Assembly: GCF_000374285.1 (NCBI RefSeq)
Contig: NZ_KB893940.1
Span: forward strand, 1 to 64,000
Origin: Actinobacillus capsulatus DSM 19761
GTDB lineage: Bacteria > Pseudomonadota > Gammaproteobacteria > Enterobacterales > Pasteurellaceae
Reading direction: 5' to 3'
DNA: 64,000 nucleotides
Both the position numbers and the translations under genes were made by a program. Of the stretch, positions 26,901-35,221 are shown piece after piece. Every line of letters begins with the position of its first letter. The first letter of the stretch is position 1. Under the pieces are notes generated by a model. It was not told where the DNA came from, ran no database searches, and saw only the letters and a list, made by a program, of their open reading frames with translations.

Positions 26901-28619
26901 ATGGCATTAACAATCCCACGCAGTCAGTATGTAGCGACTTATGGTCCAACAGTCGGTGATAAAGTCCGTTTAGGCGACACCGATTTATGGGCGACAATTG
27001 AACAAGATTTTTTAACTAAAGGTGATGAGTGTAAATTCGGCGGCGGTAAGTCGGTACGTGACGGCATGGCACAATCCAGTACCGCCACCCGTGATAATCC
27101 GAACGTATTGGATTTTGCCCTCACTAATGTGATGATTATTGACGCAAAATTAGGCATTATTAAAGCGGATATCGGGATTCGTGACGGACGTATTGTCGGC
27201 ATTGGTCAGGCGGGTAATCCGGACACCATGGATAATGTCACGCCAAATATGATTATCGGCGCAAGTACCGAAGTACATAACGGCGCACATTTAATTGCGA
27301 CTGCAGGCGGTATCGATACTCACATTCACTGGATTTGTCCGCAACAAGCGCAACATGCTATCGAAAACGGTATTACCACCATGATAGGAGGTGGTTCAGG
27401 CCCGGCGGACGGCACGCACGCGACCACTTGTACTTCGGGTAAATTCAATATTGAAAGAATGTTCCAAGCTTGCGAAGCGTTACCGATTAATATCGGCTTT
27501 TTCGGCAAAGGTAACTGTTCTACGCTTGAACCGCTTAAAGAACAAATTGTCGCTGGGGCGTTAGGCTTAAAAATTCACGAAGACTGGGGTGCAACACCGG
27601 CGGTGATTGACGCAGCGTTAAAAGTGGCGGACGAGATGGACGTGCAAGTGGCAATTCATACCGATACGCTCAACGAAAGTGGCTTCTTAGAAGATACGAT
27701 GAAGGCAATTGACGGACGTGTTATTCACACCTTCCACACCGAAGGTGCCGGCGGCGGTCATGCACCGGATATTATTAAAGCGGCGATGTACCCGAACGTA
27801 TTGCCAGCTTCAACCAATCCAACTCGTCCATTTACTGTGAATACGATTGACGAACATTTGGATATGCTAATGGTTTGCCACCATTTAGATAAACGTGTGC
27901 CGGAAGATGTCGCATTTGCAGATAGTCGTATCCGCCCCGAAACAATTGCGGCGGAAGATATTCTGCACGATATGGGTGTGTTCTCGATTATGAGTTCAGA
28001 CTCACAAGCAATGGGACGTGTCGGCGAAGTAGTCACTCGTACGTGGCAAACGGCAGATAAAATGAAAGCACAGCGTGGCGCATTGGGCGATGAAGGTAAC
28101 GACAACTTCCGTATTAAACGCTATATTGCGAAATATACGATCAACCCGGCGATTGCTCACGGCATCAGCCAATACGTTGGCTCGCTTGAAGAGGGTAAAC
28201 TGGCTGACATCGTACTATGGAAACCGCAATTTTTCGGCATAAAACCGGAATTTGTGATGAAAAAAGGCTTTATCAGCTTTGCGAAAATGGGCGACCCGAA
28301 CGCTTCAATCCCAACGCCACAACCGGTATTCTACCGCCCAATGTTCGGGGCGAATGCGAAAGCGAATACCGAAAGTGCGGTTTACTTTGTTTCACAAGCC
28401 AGCGTAGATGTGGATATCAAAACTCAATACGGCATCCAGAAAGAAACCCTAGCGGTAAAAGGCTGTCGTGATGTAGGCAAAAAGGACCTCGTTCACAACA
28501 ATGCAACGCCTGAAATTACCGTTGATCCGGAACGCTATGAAGTACGTGTAGACGGCGAGCATATTACTTGTGAACCCGCGACTAAAGTGCCGCTTGCACA
28601 GCGTTATTTCTTGTTCTAA
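26901..28619 (+). CDS. ureC: Urease alpha (catalytic) subunit
   Basis: A 572-residue UreC with every nickel-site residue of the Klebsiella enzyme at a constant +7 offset: His141 and His143 (THIHW), carbamylated Lys224 (GLKIHEDWG), His253, His279 and Asp367. The mobile flap has Cys326-His327 (MVCHHLDKR). It hydrolyses urea to ammonia and carbamate. SD GGGAGTAAG before the ATG. Nothing suggests loss of activity. An AAGTGCGGT word at 28373 is probably chance. Confidence 0.99.
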   Translation: MALTIPRSQYVATYGPTVGDKVRLGDTDLWATIEQDFLTKGDECKFGGGKSVRDGMAQSSTATRDNPNVLDFALTNVMIIDAKLGIIKADIGIRDGRIVGIGQAGNPDTMDNVTPNMIIGASTEVHNGAHLIATAGGIDTHIHWICPQQAQHAIENGITTMIGGGSGPADGTHATTCTSGKFNIERMFQACEALPINIGFFGKGNCSTLEPLKEQIVAGALGLKIHEDWGATPAVIDAALKVADEMDVQVAIHTDTLNESGFLEDTMKAIDGRVIHTFHTEGAGGGHAPDIIKAAMYPNVLPASTNPTRPFTVNTIDEHLDMLMVCHHLDKRVPEDVAFADSRIRPETIAAEDILHDMGVFSIMSSDSQAMGRVGEVVTRTWQTADKMKAQRGALGDEGNDNFRIKRYIAKYTINPAIAHGISQYVGSLEEGKLADIVLWKPQFFGIKPEFVMKKGFISFAKMGDPNASIPTPQPVFYRPMFGANAKANTESAVYFVSQASVDVDIKTQYGIQKETLAVKGCRDVGKKDLVHNNATPEITVDPERYEVRVDGEHITCEPATKVPLAQRYFLF

Positions 28620-28624
28620 ATTCC

Positions 28625-28730
28625 TGCATACGAGCCGTATGCAGCTCGCTGATCCGAGCCACTTTGTGGCTCTTGGAAAAAGCCGCAAAGCGGCTTAGAT
28701 TAATGAACCTAGTACGACTCGTGCTAGGTT
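28625..28730. repeat. Compound palindromic repeat, copy A, upstream of the GST gene
   Basis: Four hairpins in a row: TGCATACGAGCCGTATGCA (28625-28643), GAGCCACTTTGTGGCTC (28656-28672), AAGCCGCAAAGCGGCTT (28679-28695) and a 25-base palindrome at 28706-28730 built on CCTAGTACGA / TCGTGCTAGG. Three of the four recur, in the same order, as copy B after the GST gene. Confidence 0.75.
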
Positions 28731-28744
28731 TGTAAGGAGAATCT

Positions 28745-29362
28745 ATGAAACTCTGGTATTCCACCACTAGCCCTTTCGTGCGTAAAGTGTTAGTCACATT
28801 AAAACACCAACAATTAGAAGATAAAACCGAACTGTTAAAAATTAACTCATCGTTCGATCCAAATTCACCACACAACCAAGACAATCCGCTTGGACGTGTA
28901 CCCGCTCTACAACGTAATTGTGGAAACTGGTTGTTTGGTAGTCAGCTGATTTGCGAATACCTTGATCAAAAAGGCGACCAACCGAAATTATTCCCAGAAA
29001 GTGGTAAACCACGCTGGGCGGCATTAGCGTTACATAACCTTGCGGACGGTATTTTAGAAAACACCGTACCGATTATGGCTGAACGTTTACTTCGCCCTGA
29101 AAATGAATGGTGGACAAGTCGCCAAGAACAGTTAATGGATCGTAATATTCGCTCATTCCCACAGCTTGAAAAAGCGATTGAGCCATTCGGCACAGAGCTA
29201 AATATCGGCACAATTACTGCAGTTTGCTTAATTGATTGGTTGCAGTTCCGTGCCGAAAAACTTGGTTACGATCTTGCAAAACATCACCCGAATTTGACCG
29301 CTTGGGCGGAAGAAATGAATGGCAAATATACGGTGTTAGCGGAAACGAAACCACACGTGTAA
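28745..29362 (+). CDS. Glutathione S-transferase-like protein inserted in the urease operon
   Basis: A 205-residue GST: N-terminal thioredoxin-like domain (MKLWYSTTSPFVRKVLVTLK, NPLGRVPALQ, about 1-80) and C-terminal helical domain (about 90-200), closest in style to YibF-type GSTs. The motif TSPFVRKV supplies the Ser/Cys-type active-site region. It lies between ureC and ureE, where urease operons normally have no gene, and is bracketed by two copies of a palindromic repeat. A same-sized frame at this place has been called ureX in A. pleuropneumoniae (from memory). No link to urease assembly is known to me. SD AAGGAGA before ATG. Confidence 0.85.
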   Translation: MKLWYSTTSPFVRKVLVTLKHQQLEDKTELLKINSSFDPNSPHNQDNPLGRVPALQRNCGNWLFGSQLICEYLDQKGDQPKLFPESGKPRWAALALHNLADGILENTVPIMAERLLRPENEWWTSRQEQLMDRNIRSFPQLEKAIEPFGTELNIGTITAVCLIDWLQFRAEKLGYDLAKHHPNLTAWAEEMNGKYTVLAETKPHV

Positions 29363-29364
29363 TC

Positions 29365-29445
29365 CCGCATACGAGCCATATGCGGTTAGCTAATCCAAGC
29401 CACAACGTGGCTTGGATTAACGAACCTAGCACGGCTCGTGCTAGG
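29365..29445. repeat. Compound palindromic repeat, copy B, downstream of the GST gene
   Basis: Three hairpins in the order of copy A: CCGCAT...ATGCGG (29365-29384, sharing GCATACGAGCC with copy A), a perfect 13 bp stem TAATCCAAGCCAC / GTGGCTTGGATTA (29391-29419), and CCTAGCACG / CGTGCTAGG (29425-29445). The last stem ends in TAGGAAAA, which supplies the ribosome-binding site of ureE. Confidence 0.75.
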
Positions 29446-29451
29446 AAAATA

Positions 29452-30030
29452 ATGAAAAATATAATTATGCAAATCCTTAACCCAATCCTTCCGGTAATGG
29501 AAGAAATTTTAGGTAATTTGGCGGCACTTAAAGCGAGCGGGCAAATTACCACCCAGAAAATTGATTATGTGCCGCTTGAATGGTTTGAGAGTGAGCGGAA
29601 TATTCTGCGTAAAAAAAGCCAATCGGGACGTGAAGTGGCATTTCGTCTTTTAAAAGAAGGACAACGTTTAAAACACGATGATGTGGTGTTTGTGAGCGAT
29701 AGTCTTGTGATTGCAATCGAAATCGTGCCAAGCGAAGTGATTGTGCTTTCACCGAAAACCTTGCCTGAGATGGCTCGTGCTTGCTATGAAATCGGTAATA
29801 AACATTCGCCATTATTTTTAGATGGTGATGAAGTCACGCTGCCGTACGACAAACCGATGTTTGAATGGCTACAAGCGGCTGGATTTGAACCGAAAAAAGC
29901 AGAACGCCGTTTAAGCCAAGCGTTGCGAGCAAATTCCGCGCAGGGACACGGACACTCTCACGGACATAGCCATTCGCACGATCATCACGGCTATCATCAT
30001 CACGGAGACGGAAATTGGCACAAGCATTAG
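29452..30030 (+). CDS. ureE: Urease nickel metallochaperone UreE
   Basis: A 192-residue UreE that binds Ni(II) and delivers it during urease assembly. The N-terminal peptide-binding domain (SERNILRKKSQSGREVAFRLLKEGQRLKHDD) and the metal-binding domain (EMARACYEIGNKHSPLFLDGDEV, with the conserved His) are clear. The tail from about residue 163 holds 13 histidines in 28 residues. I start at ATG 29452 because AGGA lies six bases upstream; ATG 29467 is also possible. The end overlaps ureF by 16 bases. Confidence 0.95.
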   Translation: MKNIIMQILNPILPVMEEILGNLAALKASGQITTQKIDYVPLEWFESERNILRKKSQSGREVAFRLLKEGQRLKHDDVVFVSDSLVIAIEIVPSEVIVLSPKTLPEMARACYEIGNKHSPLFLDGDEVTLPYDKPMFEWLQAAGFEPKKAERRLSQALRANSAQGHGHSHGHSHSHDHHGYHHHGDGNWHKH

Positions 30031-30725
30031 ATTTCGCACGTATGGGGCAGTTAGGGGCGTTGTTGCACTTAGTTGATCCAACGCTCCCCATCGGCGGGTT
30101 TAACCATTCAAACGGTTTGGAAACCTTTGTGCAACAAGGCAAAGTGAACAGTCGAGCAAGTCTTGAAGAGTATGTTCAAACTCAGCTGATGCAGAACTGG
30201 ATTTACAATGACGGTGCATATTTATCGTTAGCATTTGATGCCATGGCAAACCACGATTTAGACCGCTTGTTGGCGTTAGATCAAGAACTTTCGTCCACAA
30301 AAATCGCCCGAGAAAGCCGTGAAGGCAGTTATAAATTAGGCGTGCGATTGCTGAAGATTTTTATTCGTTATGAAAATCATCCATTACTGAGTGCTTTCCA
30401 ACAAGCGATCAGCGAAAAGCGTTGTCAGGGTTATTTCCCAATCGTGTTTGCGGTGGTGGCTCAAGCGATGAATCTTGACAAAGCCGAAACGCTCTATGCG
30501 TTCTACTACAATGCCGCAGTAGGGGCAGTTACTAATGGCGTGAAACTGGTACCGTTGAGCCAAATGGACGGGCAAGATATCCTGTTTGCACTTCGCACAC
30601 CGCTTGCACAAGCAGTCGAAAATAGCCTCAATCCTGATCCTGACTGGCTAGGCTCTGCAACACTGGCAAGCGACATTCGCTCAATGCAACACGAACAGCT
30701 TTATACAAGGCTTTATATGTCTTAA
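30015..30725 (+). CDS. ureF: Urease accessory protein UreF
   Basis: A 236-residue UreF, part of the UreD-UreF-UreG activation complex. Family motifs: LVDPTLPIGGFNHSNGLETF (about 19-38), LQLMQNW-like QTQLMQNWIYND, and the C-terminal SDIRSMQHEQLYTRLYMS. The start is probably TTG 30015, inside the end of ureE: GGAG sits seven bases upstream, whereas the first ATG (30042) has no ribosome site. Overlap and rare start codon suggest coupling to UreE translation. Confidence 0.94.
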   Translation: MAQALDFARMGQLGALLHLVDPTLPIGGFNHSNGLETFVQQGKVNSRASLEEYVQTQLMQNWIYNDGAYLSLAFDAMANHDLDRLLALDQELSSTKIARESREGSYKLGVRLLKIFIRYENHPLLSAFQQAISEKRCQGYFPIVFAVVAQAMNLDKAETLYAFYYNAAVGAVTNGVKLVPLSQMDGQDILFALRTPLAQAVENSLNPDPDWLGSATLASDIRSMQHEQLYTRLYMS

Positions 30726-30815
30726 TATTGGCGGGCGCCAAGCGTGGCGTCCCTACCAATCACATTATTCAAATTTATTGTAGAGACGCGATGCTTCGCG
30801 TCCGTAGCGAAAAGG
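30726..30815. repeat. Palindromic repeats in the ureF-ureG gap
   Basis: The 97 bp gap holds two GC-rich palindromes in an AT-rich setting: GGCGCCAAGCGTGGCGTCCC (about 30734-30753) and GACGCGATGCTTCGCGTC (about 30784-30801), the outer parts reading CCCTACC and TGTAGAG. They look like halves of a dispersed intergenic repeat; only this window was available to check. Confidence 0.55.
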
Positions 30816-30822
30816 AAAATCA

Positions 30823-31458
30823 ATGCGTAAGTATATCAAAATCGGGGTTGCAGGTCCTGTGGGTGCGGGGAAAACCGCATTAATTGAACGTTTAACTCGT
30901 GAAATTGCAAGCCGTTATAGTGTGGCGGTAATTACCAATGACATTTACACGCAGGAAGATGCGGAGTTTTTAACTAAAAACAGTTTGCTTCCACCTGAAC
31001 GTATTATGGGTGTGGAAACCGGTGGTTGCCCGCATACGGCGATTCGTGAAGATGCTTCAATGAACCTTGAAGCGGTGGACGAAATGGTAGCTCGTTTTCC
31101 AGAAGTGGAATTAATTTTTATCGAATCGGGCGGTGATAACCTGTCGGCAACTTTTAGCCCGGATTTAGCCGATGTAACCATTTTCGTGATTGACGTGGCT
31201 CAAGGTGAGAAAATTCCACGTAAAGGTGGCCCGGGTATCACTCGTTCAGATTTATTAGTGATTAACAAAACTGACCTTGCTCCGTTTGTGGGAGCGGATT
31301 TAAGCGTGATGGAGCGAGATGCACGCCGTATGCGTAACGGTCAGCCGTTTATTTTCACTAACTTGATGAAAAACGAAAACCTTGATGGCGTGATCGGTTG
31401 GATCGAAAAATACGCGTTGTTAAAAAATATTGAAGATCCGGCGTCTTTAGTTCGTTAA
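30823..31458 (+). CDS. ureG: Urease accessory GTPase UreG
   Basis: A 211-residue SIMIBI GTPase that drives nickel insertion. P-loop [10 protein letters not shown] (about 10-19), metal-binding Cys-Pro-His in [13 protein letters not shown] (about 67-79), [19 protein letters not shown] (about 103-121) and guanine motif NKTDL. Length and motifs are standard. SD AAAAGGAAAATC before ATG. Confidence 0.98.
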   Translation: MRKYIKIGVAGPVGAGKTALIERLTREIASRYSVAVITNDIYTQEDAEFLTKNSLLPPERIMGVETGGCPHTAIREDASMNLEAVDEMVARFPEVELIFIESGGDNLSATFSPDLADVTIFVIDVAQGEKIPRKGGPGITRSDLLVINKTDLAPFVGADLSVMERDARRMRNGQPFIFTNLMKNENLDGVIGWIEKYALLKNIEDPASLVR

Positions 31459-31500
31459 ATACTATAACTCTCTCCCTCGGGGGGGTGAGAGTGAGCAATA
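31459..31500. repeat. Short CTCTCCCTC hairpin between ureG and ureD
   Basis: TAACTCTCTCCCTCGGGGGG then TGAGAGT gives an imperfect hairpin. TCTCTCCCTC is shared with the ends of the MITE-like element between ureA and ureB, so this may be a remnant of the same family. Rated low because the sequence is short. Confidence 0.4.
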
Positions 31501-31502
31501 AA

Positions 31503-32315
31503 ATGCAAAGCAAACTTTTACTTTCAACAAAACTTACTTCGCAGGGTAAAACACAGCTTGATCAATATTTTGTGTCGCCGCCGTTTAAGGTGATGACCTT
31601 GCCGAATTTGGATTCGCATTGGCGCAATGCTTTGAATGCGATGCAGATGTCGTCATCGCCGGGATTACTGGCGGGCGATCAGCTGGATATAGAGATGACT
31701 TTGGCGGAGGGTACTGCGCTTTCGTTGAACACGCAGGCGTTTACCCGTGTGCAATCAATGAATGAGAGCGATTATGCAATGCAAAAAACGTGCATAAAAT
31801 TGGGCAAAAATAGCCGCTTGTTTTACCTTCCGCATCCGTTGGTGCTGCATAAAGACAGCGGATTTAAGCAAACCACAGAAATTGAGATGGGCGAGCAGGC
31901 CGAGCTGATTTATGGCGAGATTGTGGCGATTGGGCGTGTGTTAAACGGAGAGCGATTTGCCTTCCGTCATTTTGCGTCCTATTTGCGAATTTCTCACAAA
32001 AATCGACCGCTTGTTACCGACCGTATTCAGTGGCTACCGACAAAAATGGCATTGACGTCATTGAGCCAAATGGAAGATTTTTCGCATCAAGGTTCATTAA
32101 CCTACATCAATTTGGCAAAAAATGCCTTAGGAATTAAGGCGCTTGTGAGTGAGTTACAAGCCTTGATTACCGAGCAAAAAGAGATGTTGGTGGGGGTATC
32201 CCAGCTAAATGACGGCGGATTAATAATTCGAGTGCTTGCACATCAAGCGGATATCATTCAACATTTATTTGAGCGGATTGGGCAAGTTTTAAAAGCTCAG
32301 TCCAATATTGTTTAA
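31503..32315 (+). CDS. ureD: Urease accessory protein UreD (UreH)
   Basis: A 270-residue UreD, the scaffold that binds apo-urease and UreF/UreG. Visible: SKLLLSTKLTSQGKTQL at the start, PPFKVMTLP, QAFTRV, RLFYLPHPLVLHKDSGFKQTTEIEM (about 97-121), GEIVAIGRVLNGERFAFRHF. ATG 31503 gives the start seen in Haemophilus UreH; GTG codons at 31485 and 31491 are alternatives. It is last in the order ureABC-GST-EFGD. It contains a USS at about 32003. Confidence 0.94.
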   Translation: MQSKLLLSTKLTSQGKTQLDQYFVSPPFKVMTLPNLDSHWRNALNAMQMSSSPGLLAGDQLDIEMTLAEGTALSLNTQAFTRVQSMNESDYAMQKTCIKLGKNSRLFYLPHPLVLHKDSGFKQTTEIEMGEQAELIYGEIVAIGRVLNGERFAFRHFASYLRISHKNRPLVTDRIQWLPTKMALTSLSQMEDFSHQGSLTYINLAKNALGIKALVSELQALITEQKEMLVGVSQLNDGGLIIRVLAHQADIIQHLFERIGQVLKAQSNIV

Positions 32316-32330
32316 TTTAGGAGAGCAATT

Positions 32331-32621
32331 ATGATCGCAGTTTATGCAGTATGCCATGTAAAAGCGGATAAAATCGCAGAATTTGAAGCATTAGCACAAA
32401 ACTTAATTCGTGCTTCACTTAACGACCAAGGTTGTATTTCTTACGGCTGTGGTGCGGTGCAAGGTCAGCCGAATGTTTATACTTTTGTGGAACAATGGCA
32501 ATCGCAAAAAGATTTGGCGTTGCATACTCAGCAAGCGCATTTTATTGATGCAGGCGCTAAATTTGCCGAGTTATTAAGTCAGCCGATAGCGATTAATATC
32601 GTAGATTTACTTGAAGTTTAA
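32331..32621 (+). CDS. Antibiotic-biosynthesis-monooxygenase-fold (ABM) protein
   Basis: A 96-residue ABM/YgiN-like dimeric alpha-beta-barrel protein: MIAVYAVCHVKADKIAEFEALAQNL, then DQGCISYGC, VYTFVEQWQSQKDLALHTQQAHF. Relatives act as small oxygenases on quinones or as heme- or signal-related enzymes; substrate unknown here. AGGAGAG precedes ATG 16 bp after ureD, so it could be the tail gene of the urease transcript without being part of urease function. Confidence 0.75.
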   Translation: MIAVYAVCHVKADKIAEFEALAQNLIRASLNDQGCISYGCGAVQGQPNVYTFVEQWQSQKDLALHTQQAHFIDAGAKFAELLSQPIAINIVDLLEV

Positions 32622-32793
32622 TTCTCTTTAATTGAAACAAGCGGCCGTATTTTCAGAATTTATGATCGTTTGCTTTTTTAATGATAGGCAAATTTGCTTG
32701 GCAAGCGATAGCACTTCTTGTTAATTTGGTGACTAAATCAGTACTTAGTTCGCTAAGTGCATTTACCCTCAATCTTATTGGAGAAGAAACCCT

Positions 32794-33426
32794 ATGGATT
32801 TCAGCAAAATTTTAAATCAAGTGTTAAGCGTAGCACAGGAATCAGCAAAAAATGCAATAAACGGCAATACTACCACAGATAAAGTGGCAAAAATTGGCGG
32901 CGGTGCAGCGGCAATCGGTATTCTTTCGATGATCTTCGGTCGTAACGGCGGTTCAAGCTTAGCAAAATTAGGATCATTAGCAGCAATCGGTAGTCTTGCT
33001 TATCAGGCTTACCAAAAATATCAGCAAAACCAAACGCAGGCTGCACCGGTGAGTGAAGAAAATTTTGCGGTAACAGAACAAAATTCACAGGCAAGCAGCC
33101 AAGTAATTTTACAAGCGATGATTGCAGCTGCCGCTTCTGACGGTGCGATTTCTGATGAAGAAAGACAAGCGCTTTTAGGCGAAGCAGGCCAAGATCCGGA
33201 AATTCAACAATGGATTGAACAAACGATGTACCAACCGGCAACCGTACAACAAATTGCTGCACAAGTCGGTAATAACCCGGCATTAGCGGCGCAAGTTTAT
33301 TTAGCCGCTCGTGTGGTATGTGCCGATTTAGCTCGTAAAGAAATTGTTTTCCTTGCCGACCTCGCGGAAGCGCTTGGTTTAGACGATGCGTTAGTTGAGC
33401 AATTAGAACAACAAGCGGGTTTTTAA
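32794..33426 (+). CDS. DUF533 (YebE/TerB-like) protein
   Basis: A 210-residue protein: an N-terminal glycine/alanine-rich hydrophobic part (about 28-66, KIGGGAAAIGILSMIFGRNGG), a Gln-rich linker, then a TerB-like helical domain (about 103-205) with ILQAMIAAAASDGAISDEERQ, a metal-site-like acidic pattern. The YebE/DUF533 family is conserved in proteobacteria; the role is unknown, with links to envelope stress reported for YebE. GGAGAAGAAAC before the start. Confidence 0.8.
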   Translation: MDFSKILNQVLSVAQESAKNAINGNTTTDKVAKIGGGAAAIGILSMIFGRNGGSSLAKLGSLAAIGSLAYQAYQKYQQNQTQAAPVSEENFAVTEQNSQASSQVILQAMIAAAASDGAISDEERQALLGEAGQDPEIQQWIEQTMYQPATVQQIAAQVGNNPALAAQVYLAARVVCADLARKEIVFLADLAEALGLDDALVEQLEQQAGF

Positions 33427-33435
33427 TTAAATGGG

Positions 33436-33470
33436 AAAAAGCCTTTAAGTGATACACTTAAAGGCTTTTT
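33436..33470. terminator. Bidirectional terminator between DUF533 gene and hipT
   Basis: AAAAAGCCTTTAAGTG and CACTTAAAGGCTTTTT form a perfect 16 bp stem with an ATA loop, A run on one side and T run on the other. It ends the plus-strand gene and the minus-strand hip operon, whose stop codon is 2 bp away. Confidence 0.95.
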
Positions 33471-33471
33471 G

Positions 33472-34503
33472 TTACAGGCTAGGCTCATCAATGATTTGAA
33501 GTAATTGTAAACGCCGATGGTAATTTTTTAAGACGAGTTCTTGGTGTGTCAACGGCATAAAAGAACGCAGATAAACACTTTCAACTATCGCCTTTTCTTT
33601 TAGTATTTGCGGAAGTAATTTTTTTAATATTACATTTCGGTTTAGCCCAATGTTTTCGCCAAATTCAATAAAATCTTGTCCGATATATTCGCCGTGTTGT
33701 GTAGTAAAGCCGTGGGCGAGTTCTTTATTACCTTCCTCTTTAGCAAGCAAGGGTAAAGCTAAAATAGTACCTTCAAATATCGCTTTATACGGTACAACGG
33801 AAACATAGTCGTAAATCGGAGCAAGGTTTGCTTCCCCTGTTTTGGAGTAAACCAGCGAGAAATTGCGTAGGTGTAAATCATTATTGCCTAGCAAATATGC
33901 ATAAACAATCCGTCTAAATAACTCCTGTTGTTGAGCGAGATTATTTTCGGTATGTTGTAAGATAAATTTAACCGCTTGTTCATAGCTAATATATTGCTCG
34001 TTATCGCTTCCCGTTTTACCGTATTTTTCCGTAACGCTCATTGCGCCATCTAACTGTTCTTGATGAATAGGCTTATTATCATTCGTGCGATCAAAACGTT
34101 TAATTACAAAGGCATATTCGGTTTTTTCTGATTCAGACTGAAATGGAATGAGTCCATTTTTCGGCACACGAAATCCTAACTCCGCCATCAACCGCATAGT
34201 CGCGTGTTCATTCTCCGCTAAAAATGGATAATCTTCGGGAGAGGGCTTTAGAATATAGTTTCCTTGTTGAGCAATACTTTGAAATTGTTTTTCGTAAATC
34301 ACTAATTGAAGTTTAGGTTGATAACCGGAAATGCTCATTCCTTGCTGTTTACGAGGCTCTAACGTACCGAAATCTTGGCGACTGAACGGTAAAACCGGAA
34401 TAAAGTCAGATTGTCCGGTCAAATAGTACAATCCTTTTTGGCTATATCCTGATTTTTGTTCTGTATCAGTAAGTTGTGTGAGTAGCACTCTGCAATTTTG
34501 CAT
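33472..34503 (-). CDS. hipT: HipT toxin kinase of a HipBST system
   Basis: A 343-residue HipA-fold Ser/Thr kinase that lacks the N-terminal subdomain 1 of HipA (about 440 residues). The Gly-rich loop reads GMSISGYQPKLQL with serines at 57 and 59, the positions known for HipT autophosphorylation, where HipA has a different loop. Catalytic residues: LLGNNDLHLRNFSLVY (Asp209) and APIYDYVSVVPY (Asp232). HipT of E. coli O127 phosphorylates tryptophanyl-tRNA synthetase and stops growth; the same target here is inference. It overlaps hipS by one base. Contains a USS-like ACCGCTTGTTC at 33970. The set hipB-hipS-hipT is complete and every frame is intact. Confidence 0.88.
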   Translation of the reverse strand: MQNCRVLLTQLTDTEQKSGYSQKGLYYLTGQSDFIPVLPFSRQDFGTLEPRKQQGMSISGYQPKLQLVIYEKQFQSIAQQGNYILKPSPEDYPFLAENEHATMRLMAELGFRVPKNGLIPFQSESEKTEYAFVIKRFDRTNDNKPIHQEQLDGAMSVTEKYGKTGSDNEQYISYEQAVKFILQHTENNLAQQQELFRRIVYAYLLGNNDLHLRNFSLVYSKTGEANLAPIYDYVSVVPYKAIFEGTILALPLLAKEEGNKELAHGFTTQHGEYIGQDFIEFGENIGLNRNVILKKLLPQILKEKAIVESVYLRSFMPLTHQELVLKNYHRRLQLLQIIDEPSL

Positions 34504-34820
34504 TATTCCTCCCGTTTAATCGTTATTGCACCAAGCATATTTTCCCCATTATTGAGCAATAATCCGAATTGATCCTGTTCATCGATTTTTTGTAAGACGT
34601 TATATTTTGCTTTGAGCCAACCCTCAGGTATTAATGAGGCAAAATAAGGAAACAAGTGTTCCGAATGAAAGTGTTGTTGCGCAACAGGCAAACTTAGTGA
34701 GAGCGGAATACCGACATAATCTTTAAAATAAGAAAAATGAAACCCCATATCATCTTGGTAAATTTGCCCGACCGGTTCATCATATAAAAAGACTTGTGCC
34801 GAACGTTTTATACTGCGCAT
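34503..34820 (-). CDS. hipS: HipS, antitoxin resembling HipA subdomain 1
   Basis: A 105-residue protein equal to the N-terminal subdomain of HipA: VFLYDEPVGQIYQDDMGFHFSYFKDY, PLSLSLPVAQQHF, FPYFASLIPEGWLKAKYN (the HipA_N 'couple' domain). In HipBST this small protein, rather than HipB, is the main neutraliser of HipT. Order and overlaps (13 bases with hipB, 1 base with hipT) point to tight stoichiometric coupling. No fusion to hipT remains, so this is not a frameshifted hipA: the junction is a clean stop-start TAATG. Confidence 0.86.
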   Translation of the reverse strand: MRSIKRSAQVFLYDEPVGQIYQDDMGFHFSYFKDYVGIPLSLSLPVAQQHFHSEHLFPYFASLIPEGWLKAKYNVLQKIDEQDQFGLLLNNGENMLGAITIKREE

Positions 34821-35116
34821 AGTGAAACTCCCAATGTTTTAGCAACAAGCAGCACGGTAGAAAATCTCACTTGGCTTGGATCTTGAAATAAGCGTTTTAA
34901 TGTTGATGATGAGACATTGGTTTGTAATTCCAAGGTATATAAATCAATATTTAACGCTTTACGTTTTTGATTAAGTAACTGCCCGAAAGCGGTTAAATCT
35001 TCGATCTTTCCTTCAATTAACTGCTGCTTTTGAGCCTGTTCGTGCATGAATAGTTGTTTTTGTAATGTTTTTAATGCATCAATTTGTTCTTCTAATAGTA
35101 AATTTATATTTGTCAT
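34808..35116 (-). CDS. hipB: HipB-like DNA-binding protein
   Basis: A 102-residue protein with a helical, coiled-coil-like N-terminal half (LEEQIDALKTLQKQLFMHEQ, 1-40) and a C-terminal XRE helix-turn-helix (about 44-100, FGQLLNQKRKALNID, TNVSSSTLKRLF, VLLVAKTLGVSL). The helical front half is unlike classical HipB. It should repress its own operon and add to neutralisation by HipS. First gene of the operon. Confidence 0.82.
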   Translation of the reverse strand: MTNINLLLEEQIDALKTLQKQLFMHEQAQKQQLIEGKIEDLTAFGQLLNQKRKALNIDLYTLELQTNVSSSTLKRLFQDPSQVRFSTVLLVAKTLGVSLCAV

Positions 35117-35199
35117 AGATTATGTATGACCCCTTCCTGTTTAATTTTATATTAAAAGAATCATATTTGAGTTTTTTAATAAAATAAAGTTCTTTTTTA

Positions 35200-35221
35200 A
35201 TCCATAATGGATAATATTATA
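35200..35221 (-). promoter_or_regulatory. Candidate hip promoter and operator
   Basis: A perfect palindrome ATCCATAATGGAT (35200-35212) lies just downstream of a minus-strand -10 box TATAAT (35221-35216), so it would cover the start of transcription, 84 bp before hipB. E. coli HipB binds TATCC-N8-GGATA; here the half-sites are closer (N5), so this is a candidate only. A convincing -35 was not found. Confidence 0.4.

Noticed and set aside
28373-28381. AAGTGCGGT word inside ureC as a sign of Haemophilus origin of urease
   Set aside because: A single copy in a 64 kb window is what chance predicts, it lies in Glu-Ser-Ala-Val codons without the AT-rich extension, and the urease cluster carries several Apl-type words.
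34503-34505. hipS-hipT junction as a frameshifted hipA gene
   Set aside because: The TAATG stop-start overlap, the SIS loop at 57-59 and the separate HipB with its own overlap fit the known three-gene HipBST form.
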